Shown here: positions 36,691 to 45,382 of the stretch, piece by piece
How positions within the stretch are numbered: position 1 is the stretch's first letter
Layout of the letters: each line of letters begins with the position of its first letter
Source: Myxococcus sp. CA023
Lineage (GTDB): Bacteria; Myxococcota; Myxococcia; Myxococcales; Myxococcaceae
Assembly (NCBI RefSeq): GCF_010998615.1
Contig: NZ_JAAEAH010000031.1
Location: 1-64,000 of the forward strand
Direction of reading: 5' to 3'
DNA length: 64,000 nt
The notes under the pieces: generated by a model
Seen by the model: only the letters and a program-made list of their open reading frames with translations
Told to the model about the DNA's origin: nothing
The model's database searches: none
Position numbers and translations under genes: made by a program

Positions 36691-39600
36691 TCAGTGGGAC
36701 GCGGCGGGCGTGGGCACCGCTTCGTCCTCACCCGTGGCCCGCTTCGCGTCGCCGCGGAGCTTCTGCATCAGCACGTAGAGCCCGGGGATGAACACGAAGT
36801 TCACCACCGTGGACACCAGCATGCCGCCGAACACCGCCGTCCCCAGGGAGTTGCGGGACGCCGCGCCGGCGCCGGAGGCCGTCATCAGTGGCACCACGCC
36901 CAGGAGGAAGGCGATGGACGTCATCAGGATGGGGCGCAGGCGGACCTCTGCCGCCTCCACCACCGCGTCGATGGCGCTCTTCCCGCCCTCCCGGAGCTGC
37001 TCGGCGAACTCCACGATGAGGATGGCGTTCTTGCTGGCCAGGCCGACCAGCATCACCAGTCCCACCTGGCAGAACACGTCGTTGGCGAACCCGCGCGCCA
37101 ACTGCAGCCCCAACGCGCCCATGATGGCCAGGGGCACGGAGAAGATGATGACCAGCGGCAGGCTGAAGCTCTCGTACTGCGCCGCGAGCACCAGGAAGAC
37201 GAAGAGCAGACCCAGCGCGAAGATGATGGCCGTCTGCCCGCCGCTCTCCTTCTGCTCCAGGCTGAGGCCCGTCCACTCCGCGCTCATGCCCTGAGGCAGG
37301 TGCTGCGTGGCCAGCGCTTCCATGGCCTCCAGCGCCTGGCCGGAGGACACGTCCGGCGCCGGCTGCCCGTTGATCTCCGCCGAGCGGAACAGGTTGTAGT
37401 GGCGGATGACCTGGGCGGACACGGTGGGCTCCACCTTTACCAGCGACTCCAGCGGAATCATGTCCCCGGTGTCGCTGCGCACGTAGAAGGCGCCGATGTC
37501 CGACGGACTGTCGCGGAACTGCTGCTCCGCCTGGACGTACACCCGGTAGGTGCGGTTGGCGTAGTTGAAGTCGTTGACGTACTGGCTGCCCATGTAGACC
37601 TGCATGGTGCCGAACACCTGCTCAATCGGCACGCCGAGCGCCTTCGCCTTCTGCCGGTCCACCTCCACGTCGAGCAGCGGCGTGTCCGCGTTGAAGGTGC
37701 TGAAGGCACCGCGCAGTTGCCCGTGCTCGTTGGCCTTCGCCACCAGCATCTGCGTGGCCGCGGCCAGGTCATCCAGCGAGCTGGTGCCGTCGATGTCCTC
37801 GACGATGTACTGGAAGCCGCCCACGCTGCCGACGCCTCGGATGGCGGGCGGCTGGAAGGGCATCACGCGCGCTCCGCCGATGCGGCTCAGCGGGGCACGC
37901 AGCCGCTCCACCAGCGCGGCCACCGACTGGTCCTTGCCCTTGCGCTCCTCCCAGGGGCTCAGCGACGTGAAGATGGTGCCCATGTTGGGGCCGCTGCCCA
38001 TCATGGAGAAGCCGCCAATGGCGAACATGGCGCGCACCTCGGGCTGCGCCTGCAAGATCGCCTCCGCCTCCGCCAGCACCTTCTCCGTCTGGGCGAGCGA
38101 CATGCCCTCGGGGCCCTGGATGGAGATGATGAGGTAGCCCTGGTCCTCGTCGGGGATGAAGCCCGTGGGCGCGGCGCGGAACAGCAGCGCCGTGCCGCCG
38201 ATGCACGCCAGGAAGGCGAGCAGGACCAGGACCGGATACTTCAGCAACTTGCGCAGGTTCCGCCCGTAGATGGCCTTCGTGCCGTCCAGCACCGTGTCCA
38301 CCCAGCGGAAGAAGACCCACTTCGGTCCCTCGTGGTGCCTCAGCATCTTCGCGCTGAGCGCCGGGGTGAGGGTGAGGGCGCAGAAGGTGGACAGCGCCAC
38401 GGAGGCGGCGATGGTCAGCGCGAACTGCCGGTAGATGGCGCCGGTGGTGCCCGGGAAGAGCGCCACCGGGACGAACACCGCCACCAGCACCACGGAGATG
38501 GCGATGACCGCGCCGGTCACCTCTTTCATGCCCTCGCGCGCGGCCTGCACGGGGGACAGGCGCCGCTCCACCATCAACCGCTCGATGTTCTCGATGACGA
38601 CGATGGCGTCGTCCACCACCAGACCCGTGGCCAGCGTGAGGCCGAAGAGGGTGAGGGTGTTGATGGAGAATCCCATCAGGTGGACGAAGGCGAAGGTGCC
38701 GACGAGCGAGACGGGGAGGGTGAAGGCGGTGATGAGCACGCTGCGCCAGCCGTGCAGGAACAGGAAGATGACGAGGATGACGAGGACGATGGCTTCCACC
38801 AGCGTCTTGATGACCTCGTTGATGGAGGCGCGGACGGCCAGGGTGGTGTCGGTGCCTGTCTGGAACTGCATGCCGGGCGGGAACTGCTTCGACAGGCGCT
38901 CGAGCTCCGCGTACACGCCGTCGCGCACGTCCAGCGCGTTGGCGGTGGGCAACTGGAAGATGCCCAGGCCCACGCCCGTCTTGCCGTTGAAGCGCAGGAC
39001 GGTGCCGTAGTTCTCCGCGCCCAGCTCCACGCGGCCCACGTCCTTCACCCGGATGCTCGTGCCATCCGTGTTCCGCATCAGGACGATGTCGCCGAACTCC
39101 GCCGGCTCCACCAGCCGGCCCCGGGCCCGCACCGCGATCTGGTAGGGCTGGTCCTCGGTGGACGGCGGCTGGCCAATCTGACCCGCGGCCACCTGGAGGT
39201 TCTGCTCCTGGAGCGCGCGCGTCACGTCCTGGGGCGTGAGCTTGCGGCGCGCCAGCTCCGTGGGGTCCAGCCACAGGCGCATGGAGAACTTGCGCTCGCC
39301 GAAGATGCGGACGTCACCCACGCCGGGCACGCGCTTGATGGCGTCCTTCAGGCTCACGTCGGCGTAGTTGCTGAGGAACTTGGCGTCGTAGCGGTTGTCC
39401 TCGCTGAACAGGCCCACCGTCAGCAGCATCTGGCTGGAGGCCTTGTTGACGACGATGCCCGTCTGGTTCACCTGTGAGGGCAGGCGCGCCGCGGCGCGGC
39501 TGACGCGGTTCTGCACGTCGACGGCGGCCACCTCGATGTCGCGCGTGGCATCGAAGGTGATGGTGATCTGGCTGGTGCCGTCGTTGCTGCTGGTGGAGGT

Positions 39601-39837
39601 GATGTAGCGCATGCCCTCCACGCCGTTGAGCTCCTGCTCCAGCGGGATGGTGACGGCGCTCTCCACCACCTCGGCGCTCGCACCCACGTAGGTGCTCGAC
39701 ACGGTGACTTGTGGCGGCGCCAGGTCCGGGTACTGGGCGATGGGCAGCGTGGGGATGGCAATCAGGCCCACCAGCGTCAGCAGGATGGAGCAGACGATGG
39801 CGAAGACGGGCCTACGGATGAAGAAATCGACGAACAT
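36691..39837 (-). CDS. RND multidrug efflux pump, HAE1 (AcrB) family
   Basis: 1048 residues, full length for HAE1 transporters. It is the inner-membrane proton-driven pump of a tripartite system. The N-terminus MFVDFFIRRPVFAIVCSILL is typical; twelve membrane segments and two large periplasmic loops are recognisable. The proton-relay aspartate pair is present (GLVVDDAIVVIENIER), as is the conserved GFSINTLTLFGLTLATG stretch. Close resemblance to AcrB/MexB types suggests export of hydrophobic drugs, dyes or solvents. It is last in the operon outer-membrane factor, adaptor, pump, 22 bp after the adaptor gene, and is probably repressed by the divergent MarR protein. Confidence 0.97.
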   Translation of the reverse strand: MFVDFFIRRPVFAIVCSILLTLVGLIAIPTLPIAQYPDLAPPQVTVSSTYVGASAEVVESAVTIPLEQELNGVEGMRYITSTSSNDGTSQITITFDATRDIEVAAVDVQNRVSRAAARLPSQVNQTGIVVNKASSQMLLTVGLFSEDNRYDAKFLSNYADVSLKDAIKRVPGVGDVRIFGERKFSMRLWLDPTELARRKLTPQDVTRALQEQNLQVAAGQIGQPPSTEDQPYQIAVRARGRLVEPAEFGDIVLMRNTDGTSIRVKDVGRVELGAENYGTVLRFNGKTGVGLGIFQLPTANALDVRDGVYAELERLSKQFPPGMQFQTGTDTTLAVRASINEVIKTLVEAIVLVILVIFLFLHGWRSVLITAFTLPVSLVGTFAFVHLMGFSINTLTLFGLTLATGLVVDDAIVVIENIERLMVERRLSPVQAAREGMKEVTGAVIAISVVLVAVFVPVALFPGTTGAIYRQFALTIAASVALSTFCALTLTPALSAKMLRHHEGPKWVFFRWVDTVLDGTKAIYGRNLRKLLKYPVLVLLAFLACIGGTALLFRAAPTGFIPDEDQGYLIISIQGPEGMSLAQTEKVLAEAEAILQAQPEVRAMFAIGGFSMMGSGPNMGTIFTSLSPWEERKGKDQSVAALVERLRAPLSRIGGARVMPFQPPAIRGVGSVGGFQYIVEDIDGTSSLDDLAAATQMLVAKANEHGQLRGAFSTFNADTPLLDVEVDRQKAKALGVPIEQVFGTMQVYMGSQYVNDFNYANRTYRVYVQAEQQFRDSPSDIGAFYVRSDTGDMIPLESLVKVEPTVSAQVIRHYNLFRSAEINGQPAPDVSSGQALEAMEALATQHLPQGMSAEWTGLSLEQKESGGQTAIIFALGLLFVFLVLAAQYESFSLPLVIIFSVPLAIMGALGLQLARGFANDVFCQVGLVMLVGLASKNAILIVEFAEQLREGGKSAIDAVVEAAEVRLRPILMTSIAFLLGVVPLMTASGAGAASRNSLGTAVFGGMLVSTVVNFVFIPGLYVLMQKLRGDAKRATGEDEAVPTPAASH

Positions 39838-39859
39838 GGTGCTTTATCCGGCCCTTCGT

Positions 39860-41023
39860 TCAGCGGCTCCCGCCGACAGTGCCGCCACCATTGCCAGAGG
39901 CCCGGGGCGGGCCGCTATCAGTGGGGGCGTTGGGGGCGTTGGCCTGCTTGGGTTTCACCGCCATGCCATCACGCAGCGCTTGCAGCGAGGACACGGCGAC
40001 CTGGTCGCCCGACTGGAGCCCGCTCTCCACCACGTAGGCCATCTCGCCCAGCGCGCCGAGCGTGATGGGGCGGCGCTCCACCACCGTCTTCCCGTCCTTC
40101 GCCAGGACCACCAGCGCGAAGGGCTGACCGCTCTGCCGCACGATGGCGAGCGCGGGAACCTGCAGCGCATCCCGGGCCGAGTACACGAGCCGCGTGCGCA
40201 CCAGCTCGCTGGGCCGCAGGCCCACGGTGTTGCGGAAGGCGGCCTTCACCTCCACCAACTGGGTACGCGGGTCCGCCTGGGGCGCGATGTAGAAGACGTT
40301 GCTGGTGAGCAGCACCTTGCCCGTGCCGTCGAGGATTTCGAGCGCGGTGTCGGGCTTCATCGACCGGGCGCGCGGCGACGGCACCGACACGCTCACCTCG
40401 AGCACGTCCGCCTGCGCCACGCTGGTGAGCGGCGTCGTCATGCCCACGTAGTCACCCAGCCGCACCAGCACGTCGCCCATCGTGCCCGCGAAGGGCGCGC
40501 GCACCACGTGGTACTGGAGCTGCACCTGGCGCTGCGTCACCTGCGCGGCGGATGAACGCGCCGCGGCCTGGGCTGCCTCCACCTGCGCGCGGCCCTGCTC
40601 CAGTTCCTGCGCGCTCGCGAGCCCTTCCTTGTAGAGCGCCTCGGTGCGCTCCAGCGTGCGGCGCGCCAGCTCCAGGCTCACCTGGGTGGAGCTGAGCTGC
40701 GCCTGCGCGCTGTCGAGCGCGGCGGTGCCTTCGCGCGAGTCCACCTCGATGAGTGCGGCGCCGGCCTCCACCTTGTCACCGGGACGCACGTGAATCTTGC
40801 GCACGTAGCCCGCGACCTGGGGCAGCACGTTGACGTTCTGCCGCGACGTCAGCGAGCCCAGGTACTCCCCCGTTTCGCGCACCTCGCGCGGGGTGAGCGT
40901 CACGACTTCCACCTCGCGGAGCGGAGGGGGCGGCGGGGCGGCCTTCTGGCCCGAACAGCCCGCCACCACCGCCAGCAGGGTGACACCCCACATCGCCTTC
41001 ATCTGATGATTCACCAGTCGCAC
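39860..41023 (-). CDS. RND efflux periplasmic adaptor (membrane fusion protein), lipoprotein
   Basis: 387 residues from GTG 41023, which has GGAGG at good spacing and overlaps the end of the upstream gene by 13 bases; ATG 41002 is the alternative. Lipobox VAGC (Cys23). A barrel-sandwich/lipoyl half (YLGSLTSRQNVNVLPQVAGY), an alpha-hairpin (ARRTLERTEALYKEGLASAQ), the second lipoyl half (VRAPFAGTMGDV) and beta-barrel domains are in the normal order. It links the AcrB-type pump to the outer-membrane factor. The C-terminus ends in a Gly/Ser-rich tail. Confidence 0.95.
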   Translation of the reverse strand: MRLVNHQMKAMWGVTLLAVVAGCSGQKAAPPPPPLREVEVVTLTPREVRETGEYLGSLTSRQNVNVLPQVAGYVRKIHVRPGDKVEAGAALIEVDSREGTAALDSAQAQLSSTQVSLELARRTLERTEALYKEGLASAQELEQGRAQVEAAQAAARSSAAQVTQRQVQLQYHVVRAPFAGTMGDVLVRLGDYVGMTTPLTSVAQADVLEVSVSVPSPRARSMKPDTALEILDGTGKVLLTSNVFYIAPQADPRTQLVEVKAAFRNTVGLRPSELVRTRLVYSARDALQVPALAIVRQSGQPFALVVLAKDGKTVVERRPITLGALGEMAYVVESGLQSGDQVAVSSLQALRDGMAVKPKQANAPNAPTDSGPPRASGNGGGTVGGSR

Positions 41024-42399
41024 CGCGCCTCCGTCAGGAATGCGTCCAGGCGCGCCTGGACGAGCTCGAATTCACGCAGCACCAGGGTCAGCTCCGCCTG
41101 GCGCAGGGCCGCTCCGCTTTGCACCAGCTCGAGGCTGCTGCCGCGGCCCACTTCAAAAGAACGGCGGGTGAGGCGATCGGTCCGGTCCGCGAGGTCGCGG
41201 GACGCCACCGCCGTCGTCACCAGGGCCTCGGCCACCTCCACGGCGCGCCGGGCCTGGGCCACCTGAATCGACACGTCGCGGCGGGTGCTCTCCAGCGCCT
41301 CCGCCGCCTGGCGCTCGAGCCCCTCTCGCTCGCGAATCAAGCCGCCGCGCAGGCCGCCTTCCCAGATGGGGACGGAGAGCACCGCGGACACACTCCAGAT
41401 GGCCACGCGGCCGAAGCCGGGGTCCGTGGTGAGGCCCACTGCGGTGCTCGACAGGCCCAGCGTGGGCAGGTAGCCGGCGGTGGCTTGTTGGCGGCTGTCG
41501 CGCGCGGACTCCAGCTGCGCGCGCGAGGCCACGAGGTCCGTCCGCTCGTTCATGTCCTTCAAGGGCGTGCAGGCCCGCTGTGTCTCGTTCACCAGCCCCT
41601 GGAGGTTGAAGTCCCGGCTGACGCCAACGGCGTTGCCGAAGCCCACCGCCAGACCCAGGGCCTCACGGCTGCGCCGCAGCTGTTCGTCTCCCGCGACGAG
41701 GGCGCCGCGCGCCACCGCCACGTCCTGCTCCACGCGCACCACGTCCAACTGGTTGCCCGCGCCCAGTTCATAGGTGCGCTGCGCGAGCGCGAAGCGCTCC
41801 AAGGCCTGCCGCAGGCCCACGCGGTTGATCTCCGCTGCCCGCTCCGCCGCCACCGTGGACACCAGCACCTGGGCCAGCCCCCGCGTGAGCAGCCGCCGCG
41901 TCTCGCCCAGCGTCGCCGCCGCGCCTTCCTCGGCGGCCACGGCCGAGGCGCGCCCGCGCCAGGCGCTGACGTCCACCAGGGATTGCGTCACGTTCGCCGT
42001 GGCGGTGATCAGCGGCGTGGAGGGACCGCGGGTGTCGCCGCCACCAATGCCCACCAGCGGCGTACCGCCAGCGCCCACGGGGAGGTCGGGGTTGAGGAGG
42101 TCCACACCGACACTGGACGACAGACGCGCATTGGGTAGCAGCGCAGCCAGGGCCTGCCGGGAGCGGCCAGCGGCGCGCTCCACGCCGGCTTCGGCGCTTC
42201 GGAGGTCGGTGGAGCGCTCCCGGACGAGCGCGAGCGCCTCGTCCCAGGTCGTTACCTGCCGCTGGGCGGGGGCAACGGGGGTGAGCATCGCGTCCTCCAC
42301 CTTCGGCTGGAAGGGGACGGGCGCAGGAATGGACGGTGACGGCTCGGTCAGCGTCGACGCTGCGACGAGCGCCAAAAGAATGACGGAAGAGGATGCCAT
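41011..42399 (-). CDS. TolC-family outer-membrane efflux protein
   Basis: 462 residues from ATG 42399, the start that gives a signal peptide (MASSSVILLALVAASTLTEP); the frame is open further up, but that would cross the MarR promoter and gene. Two repeats of the OEP domain are visible: ALALVRERSTDLRSAEAGVE with a following LAQRTYELGAGNQLDVVRVE, and VAQARRAVEVAEALVTTAVA with LTRRSFEVGRGSSLELVQSG. It forms the outer-membrane exit duct of the RND system whose adaptor and pump genes follow. No good Shine-Dalgarno sequence is seen. Confidence 0.93.
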   Translation of the reverse strand: MASSSVILLALVAASTLTEPSPSIPAPVPFQPKVEDAMLTPVAPAQRQVTTWDEALALVRERSTDLRSAEAGVERAAGRSRQALAALLPNARLSSSVGVDLLNPDLPVGAGGTPLVGIGGGDTRGPSTPLITATANVTQSLVDVSAWRGRASAVAAEEGAAATLGETRRLLTRGLAQVLVSTVAAERAAEINRVGLRQALERFALAQRTYELGAGNQLDVVRVEQDVAVARGALVAGDEQLRRSREALGLAVGFGNAVGVSRDFNLQGLVNETQRACTPLKDMNERTDLVASRAQLESARDSRQQATAGYLPTLGLSSTAVGLTTDPGFGRVAIWSVSAVLSVPIWEGGLRGGLIREREGLERQAAEALESTRRDVSIQVAQARRAVEVAEALVTTAVASRDLADRTDRLTRRSFEVGRGSSLELVQSGAALRQAELTLVLREFELVQARLDAFLTEARCDW

Positions 42400-42480
42400 A
42401 CGAGGAGGAAGAAATGAGGGAACTGCGTGTGGGCTGAAAACTTCCCCCCCGTTGTGACCAAACGCGTCGCGTCGATGTAA

Positions 42481-42509
42481 TTGACAACGGTTGTAGTCTG
42501 CAACCATCT
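42481..42509. promoter_or_regulatory. Promoter with overlapping MarR-type operator
   Basis: TTGACA (42481-42486) is a perfect -35 for the regulator gene, with CATCTT (42504-42509) as a weak -10 17 bp downstream. Between them GGTTG (42489-42493) and CAACC (42501-42505) form an inverted repeat covering the spacer, as expected for autorepression and for repression of the divergent efflux operon. Confidence 0.6.
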
Positions 42510-42519
42510 TTAGGGGGAG

Positions 42520-42972
42520 ATGACTGTCCCGGAGCAAATGGCCTCGCTGCGGCGCGCCGTCCGCCGCCGCCTCACCGAGCGGCTGGGCGAGCGGACCAGC
42601 AGACCCTTCATGCAGTTGTTGGCGCTGAAATCCATTGCCGACGGTGTGCGCAGCCAGTCCGCCATCGCGGAGCGGCTGATCGTGGACGCACCCGCGGTGA
42701 GCCGGCTCGTCGCTCGCCTGGAGGAGGACGGCCTGGTGAAGCGAAGCACCGCGGAAGATCGCCGGTGTGTGCGTCTGGAGCTGTCCCCGGCCGGCCAGGC
42801 CGAGCTGAACCTGCTGCGCGACGCGCTCCTTTGGATGGACGAGGAGCTGCTTCGCTACCTCTCGACGCGGGAGATGGAGGAGTTCAAGCGCCTCATGGCC
42901 AAGCTCCAGACGGGCCTCATGCAGGCCCGGGGCCCGGTACCGCTGGACAGCTGCGGTTCGTCCGACTCCTGA
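42520..42972 (+). CDS. MarR-family transcriptional regulator
   Basis: 150 residues with AGGGGGAG just before ATG 42520. Winged helix: QSAIAERLIVDAPAVSRLVA as recognition helix, then LEEDGLVKRSTAEDRRCVRL as the wing, then LSPAGQAELNLLRDAL, all typical of MarR. Dimerisation helices flank it. It is divergent from the RND efflux operon (120 bp between starts) and most likely represses it until a drug or phenolic ligand binds. The C-terminal DSCGSSDS tail includes a cysteine that could sense oxidants, but this is speculative. Confidence 0.93.
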   Translation: MTVPEQMASLRRAVRRRLTERLGERTSRPFMQLLALKSIADGVRSQSAIAERLIVDAPAVSRLVARLEEDGLVKRSTAEDRRCVRLELSPAGQAELNLLRDALLWMDEELLRYLSTREMEEFKRLMAKLQTGLMQARGPVPLDSCGSSDS

Positions 42973-42984
42973 TGTGGAAATGAC

Positions 42985-43027
42985 GAAGGGCCCGGCCCTG
43001 GAGGTCCTCCAGGATGCCGAGCCCTTC
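42985..43027. terminator. Possible bidirectional hairpin between convergent genes
   Basis: GAAGGGC (42985-42991) pairs with GCCCTTC (43021-43027) and encloses the perfect inner palindrome CCTGGAGG/TCCTCCAGG (42998-43013). It lies between the ends of the MarR gene and the coiled-coil gene. There is no T-run, so termination is inferred from position. Confidence 0.45.
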
Positions 43028-43053
43028 AAGGTGCCCATAGAGGGGCGGGTGCG

Positions 43054-44115
43054 TCAGGCCTGCGCGGGCTTCGACTCCGCGTTGGCCGGAGCGCTCTCGG
43101 GCGCCTGCTGCTCGGTGTCGGCCGGGGCCTCCGTCTTGGGGGTGGCCTGGGCCTCGGCCTCGGCGCGCACGCGCGACGTCTCCTCGGTGCGCTGGTCGCT
43201 GGCGGCGACCTCCTCGGGCGTCAGCTCCGTGCGGTCGGCGAGCATGCCCGTCTTCTTCTCCAGGTCCTTGATGGCCCGGCGAATCAGGTCGCGCTCCAGG
43301 AGCGTGCGGTTGAGGCGCTTCTCCAGGGCCTTGTACTTGTCGCGGCTCAGGTCCAGGTCGTGCTTGGTGGCGGCATAGACGCGCTGCTGCGTCTCGTTGC
43401 GGCCCTTCACCCGGCGCAGCTCCTTCTCCAGCTCCACCGCGCGGTTGCGGTCCTTGTTCGCCGCCTGCTCCAGCCGCTCCATCTTCTCGCGGTCGGCGTC
43501 ATTCAGCTCGCGGTAGCGGCGCTGGCCACGCTCCTGCGGCACCGTCTCCGTCGCCGTGGGCACCACCGGCACCACCGCGGCGATGACGGCTTCGCCCTCC
43601 TGGGCGGGCGCGGCAATCTGCGTGGCGGGCGCGGCGATGGGGGCGGGCGCGGCCGGCGCGGGCTGCGGGCGGCGGCCCTTGGACTCCATCTCCGCCTTCA
43701 GCCGCTGGTTCTCCACCAGCGCGTGGGACAGCTCCTCACGGGTCCGCTCGAGCTGCGTGGAGGCGTTGCGCTCCACCTCGGCGCGCGCCTTGGCCAGGTC
43801 CTGCGCGCTCTTGTCGGACTCCTTCTGCTCGTAGAGCTTGCGCTTGGCCTGCTTCAGCTGCTCCTTCACGTCGTGAAGTTGAGTGCGCTGCTCGTCCAGC
43901 TCCTTCTGCTTGCGCTGCAGCTCCGCCTCGGCCTTGGCACGCGCCTGGGTGTCCGTCACCAGCTCGGCGCGGGGCGCCGACGACGACGTGGACGACGAGG
44001 GAAGCGCGGCGTGCTTGGGGCCGGCGAAGAGATTGAAATAGAGCGAGATGGCGAGCCCGACAGCAAGGGCGAGGACCAGGACCAGCACGGGAACGACCTC
44101 CACGGGGAAATGCAA
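43054..44115 (-). CDS. Membrane-anchored coiled-coil protein
   Basis: About 353 residues; the start is TTG 44115 or the GTG four codons later. One N-terminal membrane segment (VLVLVLALAVGLAISLYFNL) is followed by a Ser-rich linker, a first coiled coil (about 55-150; KAEAELQRKQKELDEQRTQL), an Ala/Pro linker, a second coiled coil (about 205-290; LEKELRRVKGRNETQQRVYA) and an acidic, Pro/Ala-rich tail. It has no enzymatic motif. The layout resembles TolA-like or scaffold proteins; a structural envelope role is possible but unproven. A single-gene unit. Confidence 0.8.
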   Translation of the reverse strand: MHFPVEVVPVLVLVLALAVGLAISLYFNLFAGPKHAALPSSSTSSSAPRAELVTDTQARAKAEAELQRKQKELDEQRTQLHDVKEQLKQAKRKLYEQKESDKSAQDLAKARAEVERNASTQLERTREELSHALVENQRLKAEMESKGRRPQPAPAAPAPIAAPATQIAAPAQEGEAVIAAVVPVVPTATETVPQERGQRRYRELNDADREKMERLEQAANKDRNRAVELEKELRRVKGRNETQQRVYAATKHDLDLSRDKYKALEKRLNRTLLERDLIRRAIKDLEKKTGMLADRTELTPEEVAASDQRTEETSRVRAEAEAQATPKTEAPADTEQQAPESAPANAESKPAQA

Positions 44116-44239
44116 AAAGCGGGGCAGCCTACCGTCAGCCCCCAGGGCGTCAAGGGTCCACTGCTAGACGTGCCTCGGTTCACTCCCTGCGTCGCCCCGG
44201 CCAGCGGCCCGGCGGGCGTCCGGAGCGCCGTCCGTCGCC

Positions 44240-45223
44240 TCAGTACGCGTACTCCCAGCCGCCGCGCCCACCGGTGCGGGCTCCCAGGCGGGCGCCCAGC
44301 TCCCGCAGCCGGCGGACCCGCTCGGGGATGGGCGGGTGCGTGGAGAACAGGGCCATGACTCCGCCATGGTGGAGCGGGTTGACGATGAAGAGGTGGGAGG
44401 TGGCCGGGGCCCTGTCGTAGGGAATGGCCTCCGCGCCGCGTTCCAGCTTCAGCAGGGCATTGGCGAGCGCGTCCGGGTCGCCCGCCAGCTCGGCGCCCGT
44501 CTGGTCTGCCCCGTACTCCCGTGAGCGGCTGACGGCGAGCTGGAGCAGCGTGGCGGCGATGGGGGCCACCAGCAGCAGGCCCAGGTTGGCGAAGGCGCTG
44601 CCCAGTCCGCCGCGCTCGTCGTTGTCGCCCCGGCTGAGCATGGAGCCGCCGAACCAGAAGAGCATCTGCGCGGCGTAGCTGATGATGCCGGCCAGGGTCG
44701 CCGCCACCGTGCCGATGAGGGTGTCCCGGTTGCGCACGTGCCCCAGTTCATGGGCCAGCACGCCTTCCAGCTCGCGCCGGTCGAGCAGCTCCATCAGGCC
44801 CGCCGTCACAGCGATGGCGGCGTGGCTCGGGTTGCGGCCCGTGGCGAACGCGTTGGGCGCCGCCGTGGGGAGGATGTAGACCTTGGGCTTGGGCATGCCC
44901 GCGCGGGAGGCCAGCCGCGCCACCATGTCGTGCAGCCAGGGCGCCTGCTCGTAGGGCAACGGCTTGGCGCCGTGGATGGCCAAGGCAATCCGATCGCTGA
45001 ACCAGTAGGAGCCGAAGTTCATCACCACCGCGAAGAGGCCGGCGAAGAGCAGGCCTCGCGGGCCGCCCAAGCGGTCGCCGATGACGAGCACCAGGGCCGT
45101 GAGCCCGGCCAGCAGCACGGTCGTCTTGAGCGTGTTGCCCAGCCGGTGCCAACCGCCTCCGCCGTGCAGTGCTGGCCGGTCCGCACCGGCGCGGGCCGTA
45201 TCGTGGGAAGAATTGAGCGCCAT
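44240..45223 (-). CDS. htpX: HtpX-like membrane zinc metalloprotease (M48)
   Basis: 327 residues from ATG 45223, which has GAGG at 5-base spacing. Two N-terminal membrane segments (about 33-50 and 56-72), zinc motif HELGH (158-162) with the third ligand in SRSREYGADQTGAEL, and two further membrane segments around 170-215. The C-terminal STHPPIPERVRRLREL is the usual HtpX end. It degrades misfolded membrane proteins with FtsH. A near-perfect inverted repeat sits directly before the Shine-Dalgarno sequence and may control translation. It is separated from the upstream HTTM gene by 160 bp. Confidence 0.95.
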   Translation of the reverse strand: MALNSSHDTARAGADRPALHGGGGWHRLGNTLKTTVLLAGLTALVLVIGDRLGGPRGLLFAGLFAVVMNFGSYWFSDRIALAIHGAKPLPYEQAPWLHDMVARLASRAGMPKPKVYILPTAAPNAFATGRNPSHAAIAVTAGLMELLDRRELEGVLAHELGHVRNRDTLIGTVAATLAGIISYAAQMLFWFGGSMLSRGDNDERGGLGSAFANLGLLLVAPIAATLLQLAVSRSREYGADQTGAELAGDPDALANALLKLERGAEAIPYDRAPATSHLFIVNPLHHGGVMALFSTHPPIPERVRRLRELGARLGARTGGRGGWEYAY

Positions 45224-45232
45224 GGCCGCCTC

Positions 45233-45265
45233 GTTTCCGGAGGCCCTGCGGGGCCCTCTGGAAAC
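45233..45265 (-). promoter_or_regulatory. Hairpin abutting the htpX ribosome-binding site
   Basis: GTTTCCGGAGGCCC (45233-45246) can pair with GGGCCCTCTGGAAAC (45251-45265), apart from one bulge and one mismatch, around a TGCG loop. In the htpX mRNA its 3' arm is followed immediately by GAGG, so folding could affect ribosome access. With no T-run after it, it is unlikely to be a terminator. Confidence 0.5.
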
Positions 45266-45382
45266 GTAACCAAGCGCGAGGGCTCGGCAATGACGGGGGA
45301 CGGCACGCCCCCCGGGGACAGGGGGCAGGCGGCCTGGATGCAACGGGGCACCCTCCACCCAGCCCCTTGCCCCTTACCGCTC

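Noticed and set aside
36694-39477. 927-codon frame opposite the RND pump gene
   Set aside because: His/Arg/Gln-rich shadow translation; the opposite strand encodes an unmistakable AcrB homologue.
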